A stretch of DNA of 64,000 nucleotides from contig JABFXY010000108.1 in the NCBI GenBank assembly GCA_013361525.1, forward strand, positions 1 to 64,000, in the 5' to 3' direction. The DNA is from Polyangiaceae bacterium. GTDB lineage: Bacteria; Myxococcota_A; Polyangia; Polyangiales; Polyangiaceae. The translations under genes were made by a program, and so were the position numbers. How positions within the stretch are numbered: position 1 is the first letter of the stretch; the number at the start of each line of letters is the position of its first letter. Below the pieces are notes generated by a model. The model made no database searches and was not told where the DNA came from. It worked only from the letters and a program-made list of their open reading frames with translations. Of this stretch, positions 23,398-32,523 are shown one piece after another.

Positions 23398-25275
23398 TCA
23401 GCCGATCGGCATCTCGAAGTTGAACTCTTCGAGACTGACACCCAAAAAGCGGCGCGGCACGATCTGGAACGTCGCGACCGGTCCGTCGGCCTCGCGCCGG
23501 ACGCGAACGCCGAGCTGCGGGCCTGCAGGCGGCGCGTTTTCGAACAGCGCCCAGGTCGCAGCCTGGAGGATTTCCTGTGCTTCGTTCGGATCGACCTCAC
23601 GCGGCAGCTTCTGGCAGAGCGATCGCGTGAACTGAACGAGCCGCCCAACGAACAGTTGATCCACGAGCGACAGGGCAGGGGGCCGATCTTCCTGCGCGGC
23701 GGAGGGTGAGTCGTACGTCTTCTTGTCAGTTTGGACGTACGCCGTCGGCGCGGTGTGGATGTAGGCGGCATCGCTGTTCGGCGCGGACGCGAGCGCGAGG
23801 ACACCGAGGCGACCGAGCTCGCGCTGTGTCTCCGTGCTGATGAACGCCTGCGTCGGAATGGCGATCGGCATGCCGTCGTCTTCGATCTCTCGGACGAGGA
23901 GATTTTCGACCTGGCCGTGCCGCACGCCGGTGATGCGCGCAGGCCAGCCGGTGTCCTTGAAGCTCACGATCGTCACCGCGGCGACGGCGTACGCGGGCGC
24001 CATCCAAACGAACGCCTCATGGTCATTGGGCGACTCGACGATGATCGCTTCGCGGATGCGCGAGCTCTGCTTGTCGTAGGGCGTGCGGAGCAGGACGCCG
24101 TTCATCGCGATCGACACCCAGCGCAGCTTCGGCTTGTGGGCGGTCGACCGCCACGGAGCGCGGTGCGGCGCAGTGAAGAGCGCCGCCTTGTTGTCGATCT
24201 TGTCGACGCGCGCGAGGTCGCCCACGCCGAGGAGCTTCTCCGTGCCGTTCACGAGGGCGGGGCAGCAGGCCTCCTCGGCGACGTCGGCGATCGCTTCGAG
24301 CTCTGCGAACGAACGCGCGGACCCGTCCACCTCGACGTCGACGATCGCGAGCGAAAACGGCACGTCTTGCGGCCTGTCGAGCGTGCGCTTGAATGCGCTC
24401 GCCGCACCGTCAGCGGGGATCGCGAGCACATCGAGCAGCACGCCGGGGATCCGCTGGGCGCGATCCGCGAGGAATTGGATCGAGCGATACGCGCGCTCGA
24501 GCCTGCGTACCTCGGGGTGCTGCAACACCGCGCCGAGCTGCACGGCGATCGCTTCCTCCACCATCGGGATGCCGGTCTTGCCGCGGCCACCGCGCGCTCT
24601 CGAGCCGAGCGCGACCTCCGCGATGATCTTCGCGATCCGGTCGTCACCCTCGTACGACGATGTGCTCGCCTGCGGCTCGCTCGAGCCGCCGGGAATGTCC
24701 ACCATGTCGAGGAGCGAATCGAGCGAGCTGCCTCCGCCGCCGGTCGACGCGGGCTTCGGCGCGGCCGCGGCGGGGCGGGGCGCTTCCGCCTCCTGACCGC
24801 GCGGCGTTCGACCGAGCACCTGCGACGCGAGCGCAGAGCCGCCCCAAAGTCGATCGAGCTGCGCCTGCGCCTGATCCTCGGAGATCTCGCCGGCCCGAAG
24901 CCGATCCAAGACGAGCTTGCCGTCGAGGAGCGAACGAAGGAGCGGCACCTCTTGAAGAAGGCCGTCGGGGCGGAAGCTCTTCAGGCTGGTAGGCGCGAGA
25001 TCGAGCTTGATGGGCCGGCCCTTGTCCAGGACGCTCGGCACCTCGATCTTCAGGCGCGGGCGGATCTTCGAAAACACGAAGTTCGGATCCGACAGATCGA
25101 CGCGCACCGGGTGCTCCGGCGCGGCGGCGCCCGCGTTCGACTCGTCGGTGGGCACGACGCTCGTGACGACGAGGATGCGCAAAGGCAGAAGCGGTCCTTC
25201 GGGCACCTCGGGGGGAGCGTCCTCGTCCCCCTTCGAGAACTTCATCGAGCCCATCATGAAGCCTTTTTCAGCCAT
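23398..25275 (-). CDS. TssB-TssC fusion-like contractile sheath paralogue
   Basis: The start at 25275 gives 625 residues; Met7 and Met8 are alternatives. Residues about 25-145 resemble TssB: LRILVVTSVVP matches the position of LKLLMLGDY, and TSLKSFRPDGLLQEVPLLRS matches the TssB FRRLADMEPEAVASQVPELK helix. An Ala/Pro/Gly/Ser linker follows (about 150-215). Residues about 230-625 resemble TssC: VQLGAVLQHPEVRRLERAYR followed by SIQFLADRA matches the TssC sheath start, and the chain ends with a TssC-like strand (FNFEMPIG). So one gene seems to encode both sheath subunits. The canonical tssB and tssC are separate at 10258-12237. Its role is unknown; it could be a second sheath, a cap or a regulator. 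Confidence 0.75.
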   Translation of the reverse strand: MAEKGFMMGSMKFSKGDEDAPPEVPEGPLLPLRILVVTSVVPTDESNAGAAAPEHPVRVDLSDPNFVFSKIRPRLKIEVPSVLDKGRPIKLDLAPTSLKSFRPDGLLQEVPLLRSLLDGKLVLDRLRAGEISEDQAQAQLDRLWGGSALASQVLGRTPRGQEAEAPRPAAAAPKPASTGGGGSSLDSLLDMVDIPGGSSEPQASTSSYEGDDRIAKIIAEVALGSRARGGRGKTGIPMVEEAIAVQLGAVLQHPEVRRLERAYRSIQFLADRAQRIPGVLLDVLAIPADGAASAFKRTLDRPQDVPFSLAIVDVEVDGSARSFAELEAIADVAEEACCPALVNGTEKLLGVGDLARVDKIDNKAALFTAPHRAPWRSTAHKPKLRWVSIAMNGVLLRTPYDKQSSRIREAIIVESPNDHEAFVWMAPAYAVAAVTIVSFKDTGWPARITGVRHGQVENLLVREIEDDGMPIAIPTQAFISTETQRELGRLGVLALASAPNSDAAYIHTAPTAYVQTDKKTYDSPSAAQEDRPPALSLVDQLFVGRLVQFTRSLCQKLPREVDPNEAQEILQAATWALFENAPPAGPQLGVRVRREADGPVATFQIVPRRFLGVSLEEFNFEMPIG

Positions 25276-25365
25276 GGCGGGCGAGGATACATGAGGTTTG
25301 TCCGCGCGCATGCAACGTCGCGCGCCAACTTCGCCGACAGCGGAAGCCTGGTAACCTCCGCGGCC

Positions 25366-26688
25366 GTGAAGCACGAAGAACGACGGAGACCGCACGGCGG
25401 TGCACCGATTCGGTTGGGGCTGCTCGGGTGTGGAACGGTCGGCGGGGGCGTGCTGCGGCTGCTCACCAAAAACGCCGCAGAATTCCGCCGGAGGGTCGGG
25501 GTCCCGATCGAGGTCCGACGTGTCCTCGTTCGGGATGCGGACAAACCCCGCGTCGACGAGCTCGACCGTTCCCTCCTCACGACGAAGGTGGACGACATCC
25601 TGACCGACGAGGATATCGAAATCGTCGTCGAGGTCATGGGTGGCGAGGGATTCGCGGGCGATTGCATCGAGCGCGCCTTGTCCTCCGGCAGGAGCGTCGT
25701 CACCGCGAACAAAGCCCTGCTCGCACGGCGCGGTCCGACCTTGCTGGAGCTCGCCGGCACGAACCGCGTCGGGCTCGCATTCGAGGCGGCCGTCGGCGGC
25801 GGCATTCCGGTGATTCGAACGATCCGAGACGCATTCGCGAGCGACGACGTCGTCGAGCTCACCGGCATCCTCAATGGGACGAGCAACTACATCCTCACGC
25901 GCATGACGGAGGATGGCGCGCTCTTCAACGACGTCCTCCGCGAGGCGCAAGACAAGGGTTACGCCGAAGCCGATCCGTCGCTCGACATCGACGGGCACGA
26001 CGCCGCGCAAAAGCTGATGGTCCTCGCGATGCTCGCTTTCGGCGCCCGACCCCCCGAAAGCGGAATGCTCATCGAGGGCATTCGCGGGCTCGACGCCGTC
26101 GACGTAAAGCTCGCGGGCCAATTCGGATACGTCGTCAAACACGTGGCCGTCGGCAAAGATCGCGGCGCTTCGGTCGAGCTTCGCGCGCACGCTGCGCTGG
26201 TGAAGAAATCGAGCGTCTTCGCCAACGTGTCCGGTGTGCTCAATGCGATTCGGCTGGAGGGCCACGCGCTCGGCCCGTGCCTTTTGTCCGGACGCGGCGC
26301 GGGCGACATGCCGACCGCCGTCAGCGTCGTCGCCGATATCCTCGACGTCGCACGCGCGATCGTCGCAGGTGCGCCCGGCATCGTGACCGGCGCGCGGCCG
26401 CTCGCGGCGCGACCGCTCACGCCCCCCTCCGAAATCGTCCTCCGTTACTACCTCCGGCTCGCTGTCGCCGACGAGCCGGGCGTCATGGCCGAGATCGCAG
26501 GAGCCCTCGGCCGGGAGCGCGTGAGCCTCTCGCAGATCGTCCAAACCGAAGGAAAAGACGGCACCGCCCAGGTGGTCATCATCACGCACGAGGCGCGCGA
26601 ATCTGCGGTCGGCGCCGCGCTCTCCGCTCTTGCCGACAAGCGCTTCCTCCGCGCCCCGGCGGTGTTGCTCCGGATCGAGGAGGGCTGA
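25366..26688 (+). CDS. hom: Homoserine dehydrogenase
   Basis: A GTG start at 25366 gives 440 residues. The NAD(P)-binding motif (LGLLGCGTVGGGV) is near the N-terminus. The catalytic domain shows ELTGILNGTSNYILTRM and the AEADPSLDIDGHDAAQKL signature with the catalytic residues. A C-terminal ACT domain (about 365-440: LRLAVADEPGVMAEIAGALG) suggests feedback control, as in other ACT-bearing homoserine dehydrogenases. The enzyme makes homoserine for threonine and methionine. It is divergent from the TssBC-like gene, with 90 bp between the two starts, and 4 bp from murI. Confidence 0.95.
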   Translation: MKHEERRRPHGGAPIRLGLLGCGTVGGGVLRLLTKNAAEFRRRVGVPIEVRRVLVRDADKPRVDELDRSLLTTKVDDILTDEDIEIVVEVMGGEGFAGDCIERALSSGRSVVTANKALLARRGPTLLELAGTNRVGLAFEAAVGGGIPVIRTIRDAFASDDVVELTGILNGTSNYILTRMTEDGALFNDVLREAQDKGYAEADPSLDIDGHDAAQKLMVLAMLAFGARPPESGMLIEGIRGLDAVDVKLAGQFGYVVKHVAVGKDRGASVELRAHAALVKKSSVFANVSGVLNAIRLEGHALGPCLLSGRGAGDMPTAVSVVADILDVARAIVAGAPGIVTGARPLAARPLTPPSEIVLRYYLRLAVADEPGVMAEIAGALGRERVSLSQIVQTEGKDGTAQVVIITHEARESAVGAALSALADKRFLRAPAVLLRIEEG

Positions 26689-26692
26689 CGCG

Positions 26693-27514
26693 GTGCTGCT
26701 GGGAAACGATGCGCCCCTCGGCGTCTTCGACTCCGGCCTCGGCGGGCTCACCGTCGTCCGCGCGCTTCGCGAAGCGTGCCCGCGCGAGAGCATCGTGTAC
26801 CTCGGCGACACCGCGCGCGTTCCGTACGGCACCCGCTCGGCGGAGACGGTCGTCCGCTATGCCATCGGCTGCGCGAGGGTCCTCGTTCGCCAAGGCGTCA
26901 AAGCGCTCGTCGTCGCATGCAATACGGTGAGCGCCGTCGCGATCGACGCGCTCCGCGTCGAGTTCGATTTGCCGGTCCTCGGTGTCATCGTTCCCGGCGC
27001 ACGCGCCGCCGTTCGCGCGGCGGGTGCCGGGCCCATCGGCGTTTTGGGAACGCGAGGGACGATTTCGTCGGGCGCATATCCGCGCGCCATCGCCGCCATT
27101 TCGACGCGGGCCGAGGTCATCGGCCAGCCTGCACCGCTGCTCGTTCCCCTGGTGGAAGAGGGCTGGCTCGACGGTGAGGTGCCGGAGCTCGTCGTTCGCC
27201 GGTATCTCGAGCCTCTGGCTGAGAAACGCGTCCGCTCGATCGTGCTTGGCTGCACGCATTTCCCGCTGCTCAAAAGCGTCATTGCGAAGGTGTCGCAGTC
27301 ACTCTCCAGCGATCCCGTCGCCATCGTCGACAGCGCCGAGGCGACGGCGGAGGATGTCGTCTCCTTTCTCGCGGAGCGCGACCTCGCAGCGCAACGCGTT
27401 CCGCGAGACACGTCCCTCGAGCTTTTGGTCACCGATTTACCGAAGAGCTTCGCCGAGGTCGCCGCCCGCTTCCTCGGCCACGAAATCGAGAATGTGAAAG
27501 CGATCGATCTATGA
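26693..27514 (+). CDS. murI: Glutamate racemase
   Basis: A GTG start at 26693 gives 273 residues and has a strong ribosome site (GAGGAGG) lying inside the end of hom. Motifs are diagnostic: LGVFDSGLGGLTV, the first catalytic cysteine in VVACNT, and the second in LGCTHFPLL. The enzyme makes D-glutamate for peptidoglycan. It is translationally linked to hom upstream and overlaps the MFS gene downstream by 4 bp. Confidence 0.95.
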   Translation: MLLGNDAPLGVFDSGLGGLTVVRALREACPRESIVYLGDTARVPYGTRSAETVVRYAIGCARVLVRQGVKALVVACNTVSAVAIDALRVEFDLPVLGVIVPGARAAVRAAGAGPIGVLGTRGTISSGAYPRAIAAISTRAEVIGQPAPLLVPLVEEGWLDGEVPELVVRRYLEPLAEKRVRSIVLGCTHFPLLKSVIAKVSQSLSSDPVAIVDSAEATAEDVVSFLAERDLAAQRVPRDTSLELLVTDLPKSFAEVAARFLGHEIENVKAIDL

Positions 27515-28794
27515 CGACCGCGCTCGCCAGCGAATCGACGACCGAATCGACCACGCGTGCGGTGCCGTCGTCACGCGTCGGCTGGGCGCTCGCGGTCGGT
27601 GCGACGCTGACGATGAGCGTCAGCTATTTCGATCGACACACCATGGCGGCGATCGGCCCGAGCGTGAGGGCCGGTCTCGATATCAGTCATCATCAATATG
27701 GCCGCCTGGTCAGCGCATTCTCCATTGCGTACCTCATTGGGTCGCCCCTCGCCGGGACGCTGATCGACCGCCTCGGTGTTCGGCGCGTCCTCGTCGCGGC
27801 GGTCGTCGTCTGGACTGCGGTTGCCGCCGTCCATTCGCTCGCGGCCTCGTTTTGGATGTTGCTCGTCATGCGAATTGCGCTCGGCATTGCCGAGTCGCCG
27901 ACGTTCCCGGGAGCTGCCGCCACCATTACGCGAGCCCTCCCACTCACCTCCAGGGCGCGTGGGTTCGGGCTTCTGTTCACCGGGAGCTCGATCGGTGCGC
28001 TCGTCGCGAGCATTGCGGCGACGAAGCTCGACGCTCGTTATGGTTGGCGGATCGCGTTCCTCGTCACGGCCGTCGCCGGCCTCGCTTGGATCCCGATGTG
28101 GCTGTTCGTGACGCGAAGCCGTGAAGCCCGTACCGCGCTGGATCCCAGCCCGGCGACGGCGACAGCGGTCGTTCAGCCCCGCGCCTCCATCCTGGAGACG
28201 CTCGCGCGGCCCGCCGTCCTACGCGCGGTCATCGTGGTGCTCGCCACGGCTCCGCTTGCGAGCTTCATCCTGAATTGGAGCTCCAACTACCTATTCGACG
28301 TCGAGGGCGTCGGGATGGATCGCATGGGTCGCTATCTGTGGGTCGCCCCGGTCCTCTACGACATCGGGTCGGTCGGCGTTGGCCATCTAGCCAGCGTGCG
28401 TGCGAAGCGGACGGGCTCGAGACCCATCGCGTTGTTCGTCCTGTGCGGTGTCGCCGCCTCGGTCCTGCCCCTTTGTCTTTTCGTCCACGGCCCTTGGCCG
28501 ATGATGATCTTCGCCGGGGTCACGCTCGCTGGGATTGCCGGGTTGTTCGCGCTCTTTACGGCCGACATGCTGCAGCGCGTCCCGACGAACGCGGCGAGCA
28601 CCGCCGGCGGGATCACGGCAGCGGCCCAATCACTCGCGTACGTGGTCTCGAACGAGCTCGTGGGTCGGTCGGTGGACCGGACCCACAGCTATGTAGGGAG
28701 CATCTTCGCGCTCTCCGTGATCGTCCTGCCCGGGGTCGTGGCCTGGGTGTTGTGGCGGTTGCCGTCGACGGGCCTGTCGACGCGAAGCACGTAA
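27511..28794 (+). CDS. MFS transporter
   Basis: The 427-residue protein has about 12 hydrophobic segments with the MFS signature loop (GSPLAGTLIDRLGVRRVLV) after the second one and a central charged loop near residues 205-230. The early SYFDRHTMAAIGPSVRAGL segment resembles anion:cation symporter (hexuronate/tartrate-type) members. The substrate cannot be set from sequence alone. It overlaps murI by ATGA and is therefore likely in the hom-murI operon. Confidence 0.88.
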   Translation: MTTALASESTTESTTRAVPSSRVGWALAVGATLTMSVSYFDRHTMAAIGPSVRAGLDISHHQYGRLVSAFSIAYLIGSPLAGTLIDRLGVRRVLVAAVVVWTAVAAVHSLAASFWMLLVMRIALGIAESPTFPGAAATITRALPLTSRARGFGLLFTGSSIGALVASIAATKLDARYGWRIAFLVTAVAGLAWIPMWLFVTRSREARTALDPSPATATAVVQPRASILETLARPAVLRAVIVVLATAPLASFILNWSSNYLFDVEGVGMDRMGRYLWVAPVLYDIGSVGVGHLASVRAKRTGSRPIALFVLCGVAASVLPLCLFVHGPWPMMIFAGVTLAGIAGLFALFTADMLQRVPTNAASTAGGITAAAQSLAYVVSNELVGRSVDRTHSYVGSIFALSVIVLPGVVAWVLWRLPSTGLSTRST

Positions 28795-28838
28795 AACACC
28801 TTTGCGCGCGGCGGCCTCCTGATAACGTGGGCGTCGCA

Positions 28839-29225
28839 ATGGAGCGCGTCACCGGGATCGGAGGCATCTTCTTCAAGGCGTCGGATCCGAAGGCGCTCGC
28901 CGCCTGGTACGAACGGCACCTCGGCGTCCCCGTCGAAACGTGGGGTGGCGCTTCGTTCAAGTTCCGCGAGATGGAGGACCCGGAGCGCGAGAGCTACCTC
29001 GTGTGGACTCCATTCAAGAACGATACGAAATACTTCGATCCTTCACGGTCGCCGTTCATGGTGAACTTCCGCGTGAAAAACCTCGACGCAATGCTGTCGC
29101 AACTTCGCACGGCAGGTGTCGAGGTCGACACGCGCGTCGAAGAGTCGGAGTTCGGTCGCTTCGGCTGGTGCATGGATCCCGAGGGCAATCGTCTCGAGCT
29201 CTGGGAGCCGCCCGCTCGTCGCTGA
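28839..29225 (+). CDS. VOC-family (glyoxalase-like) protein
   Basis: The 128-residue protein is one vicinal-oxygen-chelate unit pair: an IGGIFFKASDPKALAAWYER start, a middle MVNFRVKNLDAMLSQLRTAG helix-strand unit, and the closing FGRFGWCMDPEGNRLELWEP strand carrying the typical metal-ligand glutamate. Such proteins include glyoxalases, dioxygenases and resistance proteins; the substrate here is unknown. It is on the same strand as the MFS gene, 44 bp downstream. Confidence 0.85.
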   Translation: MERVTGIGGIFFKASDPKALAAWYERHLGVPVETWGGASFKFREMEDPERESYLVWTPFKNDTKYFDPSRSPFMVNFRVKNLDAMLSQLRTAGVEVDTRVEESEFGRFGWCMDPEGNRLELWEPPARR

Positions 29226-29245
29226 TCTCGCGTAGACTCGTCGTC

Positions 29246-29524
29246 ATGGGCGACGACGATCGAGCTTCCATCCTCGCCCGGCGCGCGCGCTTCATCGCGA
29301 CCGCCCTCGCAGGCCTCGCGATCGCACCAGCCGGGATTCAAGGCTGCGGTGACGACGTCGTCGACGACGGACAGGGCGGCGTCCCACAGCCGTGCCTCGA
29401 TATGCCCCCACCCGGCGGCGGTGGTCAGGGCGGTGTGGGAGGCCAAGGCGGCGCCCAGCCCTGCTTGATTGCGCCGCTCGGCGGCTCCGACCCCGGCACG
29501 GGTGGCACCGGCGGGGCTCCCTAG
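29246..29524 (+). CDS. Small Gly/Pro-rich exported protein
   Basis: This 92-residue open frame starts with a polar Arg-rich N-terminus and a hydrophobic stretch (FIATALAGLAIAPAGIQGC) that may be a lipoprotein signal with Cys35 as the acylated residue, then an acidic GDDVVDD and a Gly-rich tail with three further cysteines. Codon third positions are GC-rich, as in real genes here. Short Gly-rich lipoproteins of this type are common in Polyangia. Function is unknown. Confidence 0.6.
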   Translation: MGDDDRASILARRARFIATALAGLAIAPAGIQGCGDDVVDDGQGGVPQPCLDMPPPGGGGQGGVGGQGGAQPCLIAPLGGSDPGTGGTGGAP

Positions 29525-29529
29525 AAGAG

Positions 29530-29622
29530 AACCGCAAAGACACAAAGGGCAGAAAAAGCGCGCAAAGAGGATTTGAGAACAATCCTTTGCGTCCTTCTTC
29601 TTCCCTTTGCGACTTTGCGGTT
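29530..29622. repeat. Long imperfect inverted repeat between convergent genes
   Basis: The left arm (29530-29573) is an imperfect reverse complement of the right arm (29581-29622); only about 7 nt form the loop. The ends match best (AACCGCAAAG against CTTTGCGGTT), and the inner arm holds short repeats of the type CGCAAAG. It fills the gap between the small exported gene and the convergent ABC ATPase gene and could serve as a two-way terminator. It shares its design with 12304-12432. Confidence 0.7.
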
Positions 29623-29642
29623 CGCCTTTTCTCGGGCGCGTA

Positions 29643-30380
29643 CTAACCCCGCGCCGCGTCCAGGATCGTTCGCGTCGCCTCGTGGCGCGGATTGTCGAAC
29701 ACCTCGTCCGGCGAGCCGCATTCGATTTGCTCGCCGTCTGCGAGAACGTGCACCCTCGCGGCGGCTTTGCGCGCGAAGGAAAGCGCGTGTGTCGCCACGA
29801 TCATCGTTTGTCCGTCTCTCGCCAGCTCGAGCAGCACGGCGAGGACGTCGAGCGCATGTCGTGGATCGAGCGCGCTGGTCGGCTCGTCGAGGAGCAGCGC
29901 TTTGGGGCGCATCATCATGGCCCTCGCAATGGCGACCCGTTGCTGCTGCCCGCCCGAGAGCGTGTGCGGCATGCTCTTTTCGCGCCCTGAAAGACCCATT
30001 CGCTCGAGCAGCGCGCGACCGCGCGTCTCCGCCTCGTCGCGGCGCTCACCGAGGACCGCCCTCGGCGCGAGGGTGAGATTGTCGAGCACGTGCATATGGG
30101 GAAAAAGGTGGAACCCCTGAAAGACCATTCCGACGCTACGCCGCAATCGAGCGAGCTCGTCGTGCCCGGCCGCGCGCCCCGGGCGCAACGTCGTTCCAAA
30201 TGCATCGATGACCCCGTCGTCGAACGACTCGAGTCCATTGATGCAGCGAAGCAGCGTCGTCTTTCCCGAGCCGCTCGAGCCGATGACCGCCGCGACACTT
30301 CCCGGGGCGACCTCCAAATCGATGCCGCGGAGCGCATCTTTGCCTGCCCGAGACTTTCGCAATGAACGGACGGCAATCAC
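29643..30380 (-). CDS. Polar amino acid ABC transporter, ATP-binding subunit
   Basis: A GTG start at 30380, overlapping the permease stop as GTGA, gives 245 residues. Walker A (GSSGSGKTTLLRC), the signature LSGGQQQRVAIARAM, Walker B (ALLLDEPTSALDPR) and the H-loop VATHAL are all present. The pattern matches the GlnQ/HisP group. It energises the fused binding-protein/permease encoded just upstream. Confidence 0.93.
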   Translation of the reverse strand: MIAVRSLRKSRAGKDALRGIDLEVAPGSVAAVIGSSGSGKTTLLRCINGLESFDDGVIDAFGTTLRPGRAAGHDELARLRRSVGMVFQGFHLFPHMHVLDNLTLAPRAVLGERRDEAETRGRALLERMGLSGREKSMPHTLSGGQQQRVAIARAMMMRPKALLLDEPTSALDPRHALDVLAVLLELARDGQTMIVATHALSFARKAAARVHVLADGEQIECGSPDEVFDNPRHEATRTILDAARG

Positions 30381-31930
30381 GATTGCGCCCTCTTCGGGTC
30401 CAGACGCGCCTCGAGCCGTCGAGACGCGATAGAAAGGGGGAGGCTCATTGCGAGGTACAGGATGGCCGTCAAAATCATCAGCTCGATCGTCGCTTGGGTG
30501 CTCATCGATAGCACCGAATAGCGTTTCGTCAGCTCGACGATGGTGATGACCGAGCAGACGCTCGTGTCTTTGAACAGCGCGACGAAGTCGTTCACCACGG
30601 GAGGAATGACGACGCGCGTGGCCTGCGGGAGGACGACGAAACGCAGCGCCTGCCAGCGCGACAGCCCGAGCGAAAGCGCAGCTTCGACCTGACCCTCCGG
30701 CACGGCCGAGAGCCCCGCTCGATAGATCTCTGATTCGTAGGCGGAATAGTTGATTGCCAGGCCCAGGACGGCCGTGAGCATCGCCGACGGCCGAAGCCCC
30801 ACCTCGGGCAAGAAGAAGAAAATGAAATACAGCTGCAGCATCAGCGGTGTCCCGCGGAGAAGCTCGACGTACGCGGCGAGGATCGGCTTCAGCCAGCGAG
30901 GGCCGTACATGCGTCCGAGCGCGACGAGGAGCCCGAGGAAAATGGCGAGCGGGAACGACAGGACGCTGAGAAGAACCGTCATGCCGGCCGATTGAAGGAG
31001 CACGCCGCCATATTCGGTCAGGATCGCGAGGCCGCGTTTTCGCGGCGCCGCTCGAATGGGCGGGGGCTCTTCGGCGTGCGGGGCATCGGGAGCGGACCGC
31101 GATTTCACACCGAGGAGGCCGTCGAGCGCCTTCTGCTGGTCGTTCCAGAGGCCGTACTTGCGATAAAGGGTCTCGAGCTCGCCGCGCTCGTGCAAATGCG
31201 CGAGCGCCTCGTCGATCGCCGCAATCAGCCGCGTCTCGCCCTTGCGCCCGTAAAGAACGTAATGGCCCTCCGCCATTGGAGCGCCCACCGCCTGGAGGGC
31301 CGGAAAGCGCGGCGAATAGAAGGCGACGATCGGCGTATCTTGAAGCGTCGCGTCGAGCTTTTTCGTCTCGACCTCGCGCATGCAATCGGTGTTGCCCTCG
31401 TAACGGACCACCTCGACGGCGTCGCCGAGCTCGTTCGTCGAGAGGGTGTCGGCCGCCGATCCGACGAGGACGCCAATCTTGCGCTTCGGGTCCTTCTTCT
31501 TCGCGAGCGAAGCCCAATCGAGGCTGTCGCCGTCACGGACGAGCAATTGGAGCCCATATACGTAATAAGGCTTCGACGCCTCCATGACCGCGGCTCGCTC
31601 GGCCGAGAGCTCGTAGCCGTTCATGACGACGTCGATCTCGCGGGTTCGCAGGAGGTCGGGCAGCTTGTCCCAATTGCCCTGAAAGAATTGCGCGCGGACG
31701 CCGAGCTCGCGAGCGATGGCCGACGCGAGCTCCACCTCGAAGCCGGTGACGACGTTCGGGTCGTCGTCACGCGGGTAGACGTAGGGGCCGCCGCCTTCTT
31801 GGTCGGCGCCCCAGATCAGCGTGCCGCGGGCTCTGATCGCGTCGAGATCGTCTGCCCGGGCGGAACGCGCGACCCACGAGAGCGAGAGGAACACGAACCA
31901 CGCGACGACGAGGCGCACCACGGCGCGCAT
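30377..31930 (-). CDS. Polar amino acid ABC transporter, substrate-binding protein fused to permease
   Basis: The 517-residue protein has a signal peptide (to about residue 26), a solute-binding domain of the family-3 type (about 30-260: GTLIWGADQEGGGPYVYP, VVTGFEVELASAIARELGV), a linker, and then a permease domain with several membrane segments and the EAA-like loop (EAALSLGLSRWQALRFVVLP). Binding protein and permease in one chain are known in GlnP-like systems of other phyla. The specific amino acid is unknown. It is followed by the overlapping ATPase gene. Confidence 0.92.
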   Translation of the reverse strand: MRAVVRLVVAWFVFLSLSWVARSARADDLDAIRARGTLIWGADQEGGGPYVYPRDDDPNVVTGFEVELASAIARELGVRAQFFQGNWDKLPDLLRTREIDVVMNGYELSAERAAVMEASKPYYVYGLQLLVRDGDSLDWASLAKKKDPKRKIGVLVGSAADTLSTNELGDAVEVVRYEGNTDCMREVETKKLDATLQDTPIVAFYSPRFPALQAVGAPMAEGHYVLYGRKGETRLIAAIDEALAHLHERGELETLYRKYGLWNDQQKALDGLLGVKSRSAPDAPHAEEPPPIRAAPRKRGLAILTEYGGVLLQSAGMTVLLSVLSFPLAIFLGLLVALGRMYGPRWLKPILAAYVELLRGTPLMLQLYFIFFFLPEVGLRPSAMLTAVLGLAINYSAYESEIYRAGLSAVPEGQVEAALSLGLSRWQALRFVVLPQATRVVIPPVVNDFVALFKDTSVCSVITIVELTKRYSVLSMSTQATIELMILTAILYLAMSLPLSIASRRLEARLDPKRAQS

Positions 31931-31941
31931 CGTACGCGCGA

Positions 31942-32523
31942 TCAGCGGGCCCAGATCGCCTGCTCGGAGAAGCCGAGCTCCGCAAAATCCGCCGCGCGAA
32001 GCTCCGCGTCTCCTTCGCAAAAGAACTCGTCGAGCGGCGGGGGGGCAACCGACGTCCCTGCGAGCATCGCGTGAGCTTGCCCGCGATGATGAATTTGATG
32101 TTGGAACAGATGTCCCAGCACGCGCGTCGCGTTTTCGGTGACGACGCCGGTACGACGCAGAATGTGGATCGGCGTATCGAGGCGCTCGTCTTTGAGCACC
32201 AAGCAAAGCTCGAGGAGGCGCCGATCGACCGCACGCTGGGCTTCGGCGAGCGAGCGGCAGTCCTCGAAAGGCTCCTCCGGGTCGAAGTAGCTGCGCGCCT
32301 CTTGGTTCACCGGCTCGCCGCGGAAGCTCCGCTCCAACGCGTCGAGGTAGTACCAGTCGACCGTCACGATATGGTTCAGCGTCGCCTTGAACGACGGGAA
32401 GAAGCTCGTGCGGGGCGCGACGAAATCGGTCTGCGAGAGCTGCCCTACCGCCTTCAGCAGCCGATGGTTCGACCAGGCGTTGTTGTAGGCCATCGTCGAG
32501 AAGTGGTGGGCGAGTCGGTCCAT
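31942..32523 (-). CDS. DinB-family protein
   Basis: The 193-residue protein shows the DinB four-helix pattern with three metal-ligand histidines in place: one in the HIVTVDWYYLDAL helix and the others in HLFQHQIHHRGQAHAML. Members are metal-dependent, often thiol-transferase-like enzymes; the role here is unknown. It lies 11 bp upstream of the ABC transporter gene and may share its transcript. Confidence 0.88.
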   Translation of the reverse strand: MDRLAHHFSTMAYNNAWSNHRLLKAVGQLSQTDFVAPRTSFFPSFKATLNHIVTVDWYYLDALERSFRGEPVNQEARSYFDPEEPFEDCRSLAEAQRAVDRRLLELCLVLKDERLDTPIHILRRTGVVTENATRVLGHLFQHQIHHRGQAHAMLAGTSVAPPPLDEFFCEGDAELRAADFAELGFSEQAIWAR

